DNA of 64,000 nucleotides from Dyadobacter sp. NIV53 (GTDB taxonomy: Bacteria; Bacteroidota; Bacteroidia; Cytophagales; Spirosomataceae): contig NZ_CP081299.1 of NCBI RefSeq assembly GCF_019711195.1, forward strand, positions 4,622,501 through 4,686,500, given 5' to 3'. The notes beneath the pieces are model-generated. The model did no database searches. It was not told the origin of the DNA and was given only the letters and a program-made list of their open reading frames with translations. The position numbers and the translations under genes were made by a program. Below, piece by piece: positions 36,281 through 44,493 of this stretch. The first letter of the stretch is position 1, and the number at the start of each line of letters is the position of its first letter.

Positions 36281-38122
36281 TCAGAACAGGATTGCGTATT
36301 TCACCTCACCGTTACTCACCGGAATCAGTAATTCCTGTTGCCCGTTTGCGCTTCTGATCTCCGGTTTAACATTTTTATCTGCGAGCTGGATATAATACGA
36401 TTTGCCGTTAATGGCATAAAGTCCGTCAGAAACTTTTTCGATCGAAGAACCGTCAGCTACTCTTGCTACCAGATCCTTTACCGGATTGATCACTTTGATA
36501 ATACGCTCGAAATACTGGTTGTTTACCACAGAAATGTAATCCGTTACAGGCGAACCAAATGCCAGATACTGGAAAGTGGGCACATCTGAATCGTCCAGTA
36601 CATAACCTTTCGGGCGGTAACCGCTGCCGGTCGTATCCGTTACCCATTTGGATTGTCCGCTGCTTTTACCCAGAAGCATATCATCTCCCAAAACTGTTAC
36701 ACTTCCGCGTGGTCGTGAAGAACCGTCGCCGCGATCGTGCCACATTGGCGTTGCGTCCAGAAATTCGCCACGCCAAACCTGTAAGATCGTTCCTTTATCC
36801 AGATCGTAAGTGTAATGAAGATTAGCCGGGCTCCCTACCGAAACGGCATGAACAACACGTTGTTTTTTGGAAGACTCATCTTTTTTGAAATCCATAAAAC
36901 TACGCGTAACGGTATTGGTAGCAGCTGCGATCAGGATTGGGTCAGTTGCATTGCCAGCCATGGCCGAGCTTTTCGTATTATAGGTTACTTCCCTGAAACC
37001 AGGGCCGCTTACCAAAAGTCCCAGAGCGGGTTTCAGCCAGCCGTCTCTTTTATTGTTAAAAATTTCGACTGTATGATCACCAGCTTTCAAATTCACTTTT
37101 CCTTCGCGATAGTTTTCATTCCATGCCGGAGTAATTACCAGTTTGCCATCAATTTTCAAATAGGAATTTCCGGCTGCCTGCAAGCGGAAATTGTAATCAC
37201 CAGCAGTTGGAGCATTGTATTTTCCGGTATACACCAGTGAAAAATTGTTGTTCTCTTTCAAAACTTCCCAGGTAAGTGTTTCTGCTTTTCCGGTTTCGGC
37301 AGGCGTAAGTTTAGACAGATCATCTGTTTCCATCAAACTGCCATAATAGGTTTTGTAGTTCAGGTCTGATAACGTTCCCGGTTTTTTATCAAAATTATTG
37401 ATCACAATATTTTTGATCGCCAAAGAACCATGATCACCCTGGAAACGAAGCGGGCCCATCGCCACATCTTCTGCTGTCAGCGATCCGCGGGTCGGTCCGC
37501 TTACTTCTACATTTTCATGAATAATAGTACCGTTCAAAACGATTGAAAGAAATACCGCGTTGGATATCTTTTTACCGTTTGAGTCAAAGCGTGGTGCCTG
37601 ATAAGAGATTTTGATATTTTGCCATAGTCCGGGTGCTTTTGCTACATTGAAACGCGGTGCGTAACCTTCGTAACCTTTTTCGCCTTCTGGTTTTGCGTCG
37701 TTCCAGCGTTCGTAAATTCCACCGCAGTCGTTATACTTAGCGGATTTCTTTCCCCAGCTGTCAAATAATTGTACTTCGTAATTGCCCTGAAGATAAATTC
37801 CTGAATTAGATCCTTTGGAAAGCATGAAATCCAGCTCAATATCAAGGTCACCATGTTTGAGATTCGAGATGAGCTCATACTCTGCGCCATACTTTCCTTT
37901 TTCATGAATACACGCCAGAACTCCTTTTCCTGGTGTGGTCGTTAGTACATTTTCCCTTGAAATATCTGCTGAAGCATTGCCAACTATTTTCCAGTTGCCG
38001 GATTTGTTAGTAAATGCACTAAGATCGTTGAGAGGGATGGTTTGCTGTGCAAAGGCTGATTGTGTGATTACGACCAGTCCCAGCACCAAAAAATGTAAAA
38101 AATTACTGCTAAATTTAAACAT
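36281..38122 (-). CDS. DUF1080 / PA14-like multidomain secreted protein
   Basis: The 613-residue protein has a signal peptide (about 1-25) and three regions. The first (about 30-245) is a DUF1080 (3-keto-disaccharide hydrolase) domain with the SNSGIYLQGNYEVQLFDSWG core, where Glu and Gln sit in the glycan cleft. The second (about 255-380) is PA14-like (YTGKYNAPTAGDYNFRLQAAGNSYLKIDGKLV). The third (about 400-613) is a beta-rich domain with MWHDRGDGSSRPRGSV that recurs with heme proteins of this type. It likely acts on sugars outside the cell, in operon with the cytochrome protein downstream. Function of the third domain is unknown. Confidence 0.8.
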   Translation of the reverse strand: MFKFSSNFLHFLVLGLVVITQSAFAQQTIPLNDLSAFTNKSGNWKIVGNASADISRENVLTTTPGKGVLACIHEKGKYGAEYELISNLKHGDLDIELDFMLSKGSNSGIYLQGNYEVQLFDSWGKKSAKYNDCGGIYERWNDAKPEGEKGYEGYAPRFNVAKAPGLWQNIKISYQAPRFDSNGKKISNAVFLSIVLNGTIIHENVEVSGPTRGSLTAEDVAMGPLRFQGDHGSLAIKNIVINNFDKKPGTLSDLNYKTYYGSLMETDDLSKLTPAETGKAETLTWEVLKENNNFSLVYTGKYNAPTAGDYNFRLQAAGNSYLKIDGKLVITPAWNENYREGKVNLKAGDHTVEIFNNKRDGWLKPALGLLVSGPGFREVTYNTKSSAMAGNATDPILIAAATNTVTRSFMDFKKDESSKKQRVVHAVSVGSPANLHYTYDLDKGTILQVWRGEFLDATPMWHDRGDGSSRPRGSVTVLGDDMLLGKSSGQSKWVTDTTGSGYRPKGYVLDDSDVPTFQYLAFGSPVTDYISVVNNQYFERIIKVINPVKDLVARVADGSSIEKVSDGLYAINGKSYYIQLADKNVKPEIRSANGQQELLIPVSNGEVKYAILF

Positions 38123-38216
38123 ACACGATGTAAGTTTGGGTTTTGGGTTAAAAGCGACGCAATTACGGAATAAGAATCTGGAAACCAGAAAGCATTATTA
38201 AATTATATTAAAAAAT

Positions 38217-38290
38217 ATTTGATTAAGTGGCTGCCTTTGTTATTCTACCGCGTAGTGGCTACCTGTTTGCAGCAACCAGGTTAATCAAAT
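38217..38290. repeat. Inverted repeat flanking a small structured segment
   Basis: Within the 523-base gap between divergent DUF1080 genes, ATTTGATTAA (38217-38226) and TTAATCAAAT (38281-38290) are perfect inverted arms. Between them GTGGCTGC can pair with GCAGC...CC, and GTGGCTGCC/GTGGCTACC form a direct repeat. The rest of the gap (38123-38645) shows no gene; both promoters must lie here. Confidence 0.5.
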
Positions 38291-38645
38291 GGTGTAACAT
38301 GCAGTCGGATCGCGCTGGTAGGTATGCGGCTTATTATATATGTGTAATAGTGTCATGTAATATCTCACTGTATTAGGGTTCACTACTTGGCTTGTTAAAG
38401 CAATCTGGCATGTCGATTTCTACAAACAGCCAGGATCTACGGTTCATCCTAATAACAGGTCATTATATGATAAAATATAGCTGATAAATTTGATCCAATT
38501 GTTTACATCAAAATTAATTCTCAGTTAAATTTTGAAAGCTTCCTGATTTAATTAGATGAGAATAGCATTTGTTAACGCTTTTTACTTAATGTTGTGTTTT
38601 GATTTATTTCAATGAGTAATTAGACTAAACAGTTATTTTCCAAAA

Positions 38646-39410
38646 ATGAAAAAGTTAATCCTAACCGCGTTCAGTTTAGCAACCGCTTTTGTCGCGCATG
38701 CCCAGCTACAACCTACTAAACAAACACCTGAATCAAGCGAATTATGGACTCCGGTTCCACGTTTGGTAACACCTGGAAAACCATCTGCGGTGGGTTCCGG
38801 CTTTACGGCACCTTCGGATGCGATAGTTTTATTTGATGGTAAAAATCTGGACAGCTGGGTTTCTGGTAATGAAGGAGGTGGGCCTGCTCCATGGACAGTT
38901 GCAGACGGCGCGTTAACCTGTGCACCTAAAAAAGGAGATATTGTGACCAAACAAAGTTTCTCGGATTACCAGCTTCATATCGAATGGCGTGCTCCTGCAA
39001 AAGTAGACGGAAACGGCCAGGGACGAGGTAACAGCGGTATTTTTATGCAGGGGATTTATGAACTTCAGGTACTTGACAGTTACAACAACCCAACGTATGT
39101 GAACGGACAGGCGGGATCAATCTACAAACAAACAATGCCATTGGTAAATCCGGTTGTAGGGCCAGGTGAATGGCAGACTTATGATGTAGTTTATACAGCA
39201 CCGCATTTTAACAAAGACGGCCAGATGGTTATTCCTCCATATATCACCGTACTTTTAAATGGTGTTCTGGTTCAGAACCATACGGCGATTCAGGGAACAA
39301 CTCCTTATGTTGGACAGCCTATGATTACGCCTCACGGACCAGGACCAATTAAACTTCAGGATCACAATAATACCACCAGCTTCCGTAATGTCTGGATCCG
39401 TGAAATATAA
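38646..39410 (+). CDS. DUF1080 3-keto-disaccharide hydrolase
   Basis: The 254-residue protein has a signal peptide (MKKLILTAFSLATAFVAHAQ) and one DUF1080 concanavalin-like domain. The signature is DGKNLDSWVS (about 60-69), APWTVADGALTCAPKKGDIVT, FSDYQLHIEWRAP (about 100-112) and GNSGIFMQGIYELQVLDSYNN (a region near 121-141). Family members cleave the glycosidic bond of 3-keto-glycosides in the periplasm. It is divergent from the larger DUF1080 gene, so both may share regulation. Confidence 0.87.
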   Translation: MKKLILTAFSLATAFVAHAQLQPTKQTPESSELWTPVPRLVTPGKPSAVGSGFTAPSDAIVLFDGKNLDSWVSGNEGGGPAPWTVADGALTCAPKKGDIVTKQSFSDYQLHIEWRAPAKVDGNGQGRGNSGIFMQGIYELQVLDSYNNPTYVNGQAGSIYKQTMPLVNPVVGPGEWQTYDVVYTAPHFNKDGQMVIPPYITVLLNGVLVQNHTAIQGTTPYVGQPMITPHGPGPIKLQDHNNTTSFRNVWIREI

Positions 39411-39431
39411 TCTTTAATTGCTAATTCAAAT

Positions 39432-39471
39432 CAGGCTGGTTGCCACAGCAATAAAGAGAGCAACCAGCCTG
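39432..39471 (+). terminator. Hairpin after the DUF1080 gene
   Basis: CAGGCTGGTTGC and GCAACCAGCCTG pair perfectly (12 bp). It lacks a following T-run and overlaps the repeat described next, so it may be part of that element and not a terminator proper. Confidence 0.5.
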
Positions 39472-39530
39472 AAAGGCTCAAATACCTCAGCCCGGGGCAA
39501 CGGCCTGCGGGAATGGATGAGAGGCCGGTT
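39466..39530. repeat. Inverted single copy of the 20.5-kb repeat family
   Basis: AGCCTGAAAGGCTCAAATACCTCAGCCC is the reverse complement of the core of the array at 20494-20766, with few changes; the rest (GGGGCAACGGCCTGCGGGAATGGA) is diverged. It shows that the element is dispersed. Confidence 0.65.
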
Positions 39531-39590
39531 GCAATTTTAACAGTTAAACCTTAATAATTAACCCTTAAACCAAAAGGTACAATATTTGTG

Positions 39591-39631
39591 AAAGACTTAA
39601 ATGATGTTGAACATCGTTTAAGTCTTTTTAT
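39591..39631. terminator. Hairpin terminator
   Basis: AAAGACTTAAATGATGTT pairs with AACATCGTTTAAGTCTTTT with one mismatch. A T-rich tail follows. It separates the DUF1080 gene from the next transcript. Confidence 0.75.
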
Positions 39632-39674
39632 TTTTATAACAACTTCATACATTACCCAAAGCACGTTTTAAAGT

Positions 39675-40244
39675 ATGCAGGAAATAGAGCCATATTACAA
39701 TTGGGAAAAACATTATGTAGCAAGTCGTGACAAGCGGTCGCCGTTTTATGGCCGGACGTACAACCTTGATTATTATGAAAATGCGATTTATGGCTACTAC
39801 ATTCATCCGCTTTGGGACGAAATCGGATCTGAAACGCTGTATGTAAAAATCCTTTTTGCTGATTACGATAAGCGTTATGTTATTATTGAAATGTTTGGGG
39901 AGTGGAATGATGCGCTTCATAACGACATTATGTTTTTCAAACGCCAGGTGATAGATCCGCTCGTGGAAGAAGGTATTAACCAGTTTATATTAATGGGAGA
40001 AAATGTGCTGGATTTCCATGGCGGCAGGGAAGATGATTATTATTCCGAGTGGTTCGACGACGTTGAAGACGGATGGATTGCGGCTGTTAACTTCCGTGAA
40101 CATGTAGAGCAGGAGTGGAAACGGTTTCGTTTGGATTACTATATTAATTTTGGTGGTACTTTACAAATTGAAAACTGGCGTACATTAATGCCTGACCCGT
40201 TTCATGAATTGGTTAAAAAATTGATCATAAGAAGATTAGCCTGA
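39675..40244 (+). CDS. Conserved hypothetical protein
   Basis: This 189-residue soluble protein is rich in aromatic and acidic residues (SPFYGRTYNLDYYENAIYGY, FHGGREDDYYSEWFDDVEDGW). I recognise it only as a conserved protein of Cytophagales type. It has no signal peptide or TM. The pattern YVKILFADYDKRYVIIEMFG followed by LHNDIMFFKRQVIDPLV looks like alternating strand and helix. The function is unknown. It begins at ATG 39675 shortly after a terminator; LEA-like gene is next on the same strand. Confidence 0.6.
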   Translation: MQEIEPYYNWEKHYVASRDKRSPFYGRTYNLDYYENAIYGYYIHPLWDEIGSETLYVKILFADYDKRYVIIEMFGEWNDALHNDIMFFKRQVIDPLVEEGINQFILMGENVLDFHGGREDDYYSEWFDDVEDGWIAAVNFREHVEQEWKRFRLDYYINFGGTLQIENWRTLMPDPFHELVKKLIIRRLA

Positions 40245-40265
40245 CGCAAAAAGGTATACGAATTG

Positions 40266-40297
40266 TTTGCAACCATGCAAACTCCTTTGTAGCTTTC
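40266..40297 (+). promoter_or_regulatory. Candidate Bacteroidota promoter of the LEA-like gene
   Basis: TTTG (40266-40269), 20 bases, then TAGCTTTC (40290-40297) is close to the phylum consensus TTTG-N19/20-TAnnTTTG. The distance to the ATG at 40341 is sensible. Confidence 0.4.
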
Positions 40298-40340
40298 GAA
40301 TTCATCCTGTTTATCGATATAACCTAAACATTATTAAAAA

Positions 40341-41414
40341 ATGGCCGAAAACGACAAACCAACACCAAATGATGCGAAAGAATCACTGGATAAAAAAACC
40401 GAGGATTTGAAAGTTACTGCATCTGATGCCAAAGACGAAATACTGGAAAAAGCGGAAGGTGTGAAAAGTGATGCGGAAATAATTGCGGAAGCTGAACTGG
40501 CTGCTGCAAAAGTTGCCGCTGATGACAAGATTGAGGCAGCTAAGGAAGCAGCACTGGATGTTAAAGCCGGTATATCAGATAAAATTGAAGAAACAGAAAT
40601 AGCAGCATCTGAAAAAGCAGAAGAAGTAAAAGCTGATTTTGCAGAAGCGAAAGCAGAAACAGAAAGCAAGGTTGATGAATTGAAAGTTGCCGGAGAAGAA
40701 AAAGTGGAAGAAGCGAAGGAAACGGCTTCTGAAATTAAAGATCAGGTTACTGAAAAAGCAGAAGAAGTAAAATCGGCAGCAAGTGAAAAAATAGAAGAGG
40801 TAAAGGAAAAGTTTGCTGATACGAAAGCAGAGGCTGCAATTAAAGCCGAAGAATATAAGGAAGATGCCAAAGAAATAGTTGCTGACATTGAAACCAAAGC
40901 TGCTGATAAAGCGGAAGAGGCCAAAGAAGTATTTTCAGAAGTTAAAGCCGATACCACAGCCAAAGCAGAAGAGGCAAAAGTAGAAGCAGAAGCAAAAGTT
41001 GAGGAGTTGAAAACTGGTTTTTCTGCGAAAACGGAACAGCTTCAAAACGAAGTTGAGCTTAATATTGCCGCCGGAAAGGTAAAAGCACAGGAAATCGTTG
41101 CAGATCTGACTGAAAAAGCGGAAGACTTAAAAATAATAGCGGAAGAAAAATTAAGTATTGCCAAAGAAAAAGCACAGGAACTTACAGCTGACGCCTCCGA
41201 AAAACTGGCTGAACTGAAAGAAGAAGCCACAGAAGCTTACGAGGAAGCAAAAGAGATTGCATCACAGAAACTTGTGGAAGCTCAGATAAAAGCAGAAGAA
41301 CTGAAAGTGAAAGCAGAAGCGGAATTTGAGGAATTGAAAGAAGCCGCAACCGAAAAATTTGAAGAAACAAAAGTGAAGGCCAAAGGTTTCTGGGCCAGAT
41401 TGTTTGGTAAATAA
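40341..41414 (+). CDS. Lys/Glu/Ala-rich helical repeat protein (LEA/apolipoprotein-like)
   Basis: All 357 residues are built from degenerate 11- and 22-residue repeats such as AEEVKAAASEKIEEVKE. It is nearly free of aromatic residues and has no Cys until the tail FWARLFGK. It should form long amphipathic alpha-helices or a coiled coil, like LEA group 3 and apolipoprotein-type stress proteins that protect membranes and proteins during drying or cold. Repeats make the length variable between strains. A strong terminator follows. The short aromatic C-terminal tag is a curious, non-repeat end and may be a membrane or protein docking site. Confidence 0.7.
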   Translation: MAENDKPTPNDAKESLDKKTEDLKVTASDAKDEILEKAEGVKSDAEIIAEAELAAAKVAADDKIEAAKEAALDVKAGISDKIEETEIAASEKAEEVKADFAEAKAETESKVDELKVAGEEKVEEAKETASEIKDQVTEKAEEVKSAASEKIEEVKEKFADTKAEAAIKAEEYKEDAKEIVADIETKAADKAEEAKEVFSEVKADTTAKAEEAKVEAEAKVEELKTGFSAKTEQLQNEVELNIAAGKVKAQEIVADLTEKAEDLKIIAEEKLSIAKEKAQELTADASEKLAELKEEATEAYEEAKEIASQKLVEAQIKAEELKVKAEAEFEELKEAATEKFEETKVKAKGFWARLFGK

Positions 41415-41432
41415 AAATAAAAAACTGAAAGT

Positions 41433-41467
41433 GCGCCTGTTCGAAAATTCCGGACAGGCGCTTTTTT
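41433..41467 (+). terminator. Terminator after the LEA-like gene
   Basis: GCGCCTGTTCG pairs with CGGACAGGCGC, one wobble, then TTTTTT. Confidence 0.85.
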
Positions 41468-41647
41468 GTGCGTTTTTTACTCAGAGATAAATTTGCATTG
41501 TAAGATTCCGGCATTCCATGAAAACCATAATGGCATAATTTTGTTAATTCAAATTATTCAGGGTCCTGGCTTTAATTATTCCCTGAAAATTTTCTACTTT
41601 CCAAATATTATTGTTCCTGGTTCTAACACATTAACCTGACTAATTAA

Positions 41648-43294
41648 ATGCCACAATCAAACTTCCCGATTCCTTACAAGCATCCTTTTACTCCGGATAA
41701 TAAATATAAAAAATCTGTTGCATATTTCTCGATGGAATTTGCTGTTGATCAGGCTCTTAAAACATATTCAGGCGGACTTGGTTTTTTGGCTGGCTCACAC
41801 ATGCGAAGCGTATACGCCCTTAAGCAAAACCTGGTCGGAATTGGAATGCTCTGGAAATATGGATATTATGACCAGGGCCGTAAAAGTGACGGAAGTATGC
41901 AGCCTGAATTCCATGAAAAGATGTATCACTTTTTAGAAGATACCAACATCCGTTTTCAGATTCCAATATCCGGAGAGCAGGTTTGGGTGGCTGCTTATTA
42001 TCTTCCCCCTGACGTATTCCAGTCAGCGCCTTTGTTTTTATTGACCACAGATACAGATGGAAATGATGTAGAAACCCGGAAAATAAGCTATACTTTATAC
42101 GATTCGGATGTAACAATGAAAGTGGCACAATGTATGGTGCTGGGTATTGGTGGTGCCAGATTGCTTGAAGAATTAAATTATGAGCCCGAAGTATATCATT
42201 TCAATGAAGCGCATGCAGTTTCGGCTATTTTTCATTTGTTCAAAAAACTTGGTAAAGTTGCAGATGTAAAGAAACGCGTTGTATTTACTACGCATACTCC
42301 TGAGGAAGCCGGAAATGAAAAACACAATATGCATTTTCTGGAAAACCTTGGATTCTTTTCTGGATTGCCTTTGGATACGGTCAGAAAAATAAGCGGGAGC
42401 AAGGGCGATATTTTTAATCATTCACTGGCGGCATTAAGTCTGAGCCGGAATGCTAATGGTGTTTCTAAACTGCACGGAGAAGTATCCAGAAATATGTGGA
42501 AACCTTATCCGAAAATTGCACCGATCGGGCACATTACGAATGCGCAGAATAATACATACTGGGTTGATGAAATACTGGAAGACGCGCGCGTGGCAGGAGA
42601 TATTGAAACGATTTCTGCCAGAAAGAGAGAGCTGAAAAGGATATTATTCAAAACGGTTGCAGACCAATGCGGTAAATTATTTGACCCAAATGTATTGACA
42701 ATTGTTTGGGCAAGAAGGTTTGCGGCTTACAAACGTCCGGATATGCTGGTGTGGGATCTGGAAAGATTTACTAAAATTATGAACAATACAGACCAGCCTG
42801 TACAGATTATTTGGGCAGGAAAGCCATATCCAAAAGACGATGGAGCGATCAATACATTCAATCACTTGTTTTATCTGAGCCATCTATTTCCAAATATGGC
42901 AGTTTTAACGGGTTATGAACTGGCACTTTCAAAGTTAATAAAAGACGGTTCTGACGTATGGCTTAATAATCCGGTAGTAACACGCGAAGCTTCAGGAACA
43001 AGCGGAATGACAGCAGCTATGAATGCCTCATTAAATTTATCTACCTATGACGGCTGGATCTGCGAGTTTGCGAAAGACGGTGAAAATTCGTTTATCATGC
43101 CGGTTGCGGAAGGAGACGACATTAACAAACAGGATTGTGAAAATCTGCTCGACAAACTGGAAAATACAGTTATTCCCATGTACTATTCTGACCAGAAAAA
43201 GTGGCAGGAAATAGTTTTAAACAGTATGAACGATGTGAGCGTAGAGTTCAATTCGGACCGGATGGCAAGGGAATATTATGAGAAGCTATATTAG
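41648..43294 (+). CDS. Alpha-glucan phosphorylase family protein, PLP lysine replaced
   Basis: The 548-residue protein is a short-form alpha-glucan phosphorylase (GT35). YFSMEFAVDQALKTYSGGLG (about 26-45) is the N-terminal glucan site; FNEAHA (185-190), THTPEEAGNEKH (215-226), WARRFAAYKRP (354-364) and GTSGMTAAMN (450-459) follow. In phosphorylases the last motif is GTSGMK or GTGNMK, with Lys as the PLP Schiff base. Here codon 455 is ACA (Thr; 43010-43012). So either this branch works without PLP or the protein has another role, for example glucan binding or synthesis. No glycogen genes are adjacent. The rest of the catalytic cleft appears intact. Confidence 0.82.
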   Translation: MPQSNFPIPYKHPFTPDNKYKKSVAYFSMEFAVDQALKTYSGGLGFLAGSHMRSVYALKQNLVGIGMLWKYGYYDQGRKSDGSMQPEFHEKMYHFLEDTNIRFQIPISGEQVWVAAYYLPPDVFQSAPLFLLTTDTDGNDVETRKISYTLYDSDVTMKVAQCMVLGIGGARLLEELNYEPEVYHFNEAHAVSAIFHLFKKLGKVADVKKRVVFTTHTPEEAGNEKHNMHFLENLGFFSGLPLDTVRKISGSKGDIFNHSLAALSLSRNANGVSKLHGEVSRNMWKPYPKIAPIGHITNAQNNTYWVDEILEDARVAGDIETISARKRELKRILFKTVADQCGKLFDPNVLTIVWARRFAAYKRPDMLVWDLERFTKIMNNTDQPVQIIWAGKPYPKDDGAINTFNHLFYLSHLFPNMAVLTGYELALSKLIKDGSDVWLNNPVVTREASGTSGMTAAMNASLNLSTYDGWICEFAKDGENSFIMPVAEGDDINKQDCENLLDKLENTVIPMYYSDQKKWQEIVLNSMNDVSVEFNSDRMAREYYEKLY

Positions 43295-43296
43295 AG

Positions 43297-43326
43297 GGCA
43301 ATCGGCTTTCGGCAGTCGGCTATCGA
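43297..43326. repeat. GGCAATCGGCTTTCGGC motif copy
   Basis: GGCAATCGGCTTTCGGCAGTCGGCTATCG, a member of the family seen at 10091-10152 and 36207-36250. It lies just after the phosphorylase gene. Confidence 0.55.
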
Positions 43327-43425
43327 CTTCTTAATTGTCTGATTTTAGCTGATTTAATTTTTATTATAGTTAAGGCACAAATTAACAGCTGTTAAAATTT
43401 GTCTACCGACCGCCGACTACCAAAG

Positions 43426-44367
43426 TCACCTCCCCATTAACTCAATACCTTCCCGGAATGTATGCGGTTCATAACCAAGTATGTTCCGGGATTTTGTCAG
43501 GTCAAAACCGGTACGTGGCGGACGGCGAGCTGGCTGGGTAAATGACGAAGCGTCTGTTGGGGAAATTAAAGATTTGTTTAGATTGTAAAAGTCAGCCGTC
43601 ATTAATGCCATTTCGTAGGGAGTCAGAAAATCCTTTCCTGATATGTTAAAAACCCCTTTTGCCTCCTTTGTAGCTATTAAAAAACATCCTGACGCAAGGT
43701 CTTCTGCAAGAGTAGGTGTACGGAACTGGTCGGTTACTACTTTAATCTGTTTGCCTTCTTCAAGCGATTTTTTTACCCAAAGAATGATATTGCTCCGGCT
43801 CATATCGTGTGCAATACCATATACCAGTACAGTTCTTGCAATAGCCCAGTTTAGGTTCGAGTTCATTACTGCTTTCTCTGCCGCATATTTGCTCCAGCCA
43901 TAAAAACTAACCGGATTAGGTTGGTCATCTTCTGTATACGGACCGGCAGTTCCGTCGAATATAAAATCGGTTGACAAGTGTTCGAGAAAAACCTTGTTCT
44001 TTTCACATGCCTTAATTAAAAATTCAACCGCAATCACATTCAGTTTCCAGCATGCTTCCTTTTCCATTTCACACTGATCGACATTGGTCATAGCAGCAGT
44101 ATGAATAACAACGTCTGGTTTAAGCCGGCTGATAACTTCATCCACTGCGAAAGGATCGGTTATATCCATTTCCTGATATTCATATCCGTCAGTAAACGGC
44201 AAACGATTTTTCCCGACAGCAGTCGCAATAGTTGTAACGGAAGGATCCTGTATTAATAATTCAACCAGTTTTTGCCCAAGCAAACCATTGGAGCCCGTAA
44301 TGAGTATGCGTCTTTTTATGGATTTTTCGTCAGTTTTGAATTGTGGAGTAAGCGGCATAGGGATCAT
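43426..44367 (-). CDS. SDR-type dTDP-4-dehydrorhamnose reductase-like protein
   Basis: This is a 313-residue extended SDR (RmlD substrate-binding domain type). The NAD(P) loop ITGSNGLLGQKLVELL is at about 22-37, DVVIHTAAMTNVDQCE at about 85-100, and the catalytic Tyr and Lys in YGWSKYAAEK at about 151-160. RmlD makes dTDP-L-rhamnose, but relatives without the sugar cassette (no rmlABC here) are often uncharacterised reductases. It is monocistronic with a bidirectional terminator upstream. Confidence 0.8.
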   Translation of the reverse strand: MIPMPLTPQFKTDEKSIKRRILITGSNGLLGQKLVELLIQDPSVTTIATAVGKNRLPFTDGYEYQEMDITDPFAVDEVISRLKPDVVIHTAAMTNVDQCEMEKEACWKLNVIAVEFLIKACEKNKVFLEHLSTDFIFDGTAGPYTEDDQPNPVSFYGWSKYAAEKAVMNSNLNWAIARTVLVYGIAHDMSRSNIILWVKKSLEEGKQIKVVTDQFRTPTLAEDLASGCFLIATKEAKGVFNISGKDFLTPYEMALMTADFYNLNKSLISPTDASSFTQPARRPPRTGFDLTKSRNILGYEPHTFREGIELMGR

Positions 44368-44440
44368 TTACGTTTTAAAAAACGCAATATAGAACATACC
44401 TTTTAAAGTTTTATTTGGAGTGAAAATACAATAGAACATA

Positions 44441-44477
44441 AAAAATGCTGCCTCCTGATTCAGAAGACAGCATTTTT
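44441..44477. terminator. Hairpin downstream of the PorT-like gene
   Basis: AAAAATGCTG... and ...CAGCATTTTT pair (one internal mismatch); A/T runs on both sides. Confidence 0.8.
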
Positions 44478-44493
44478 GACCATAAATTATTTT

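Noticed and set aside
40334..40963. Antisense Ser/Ala-rich frames
   Set aside because: They are the shadow of the Glu/Lys/Ala-rich repeat gene on the plus strand.
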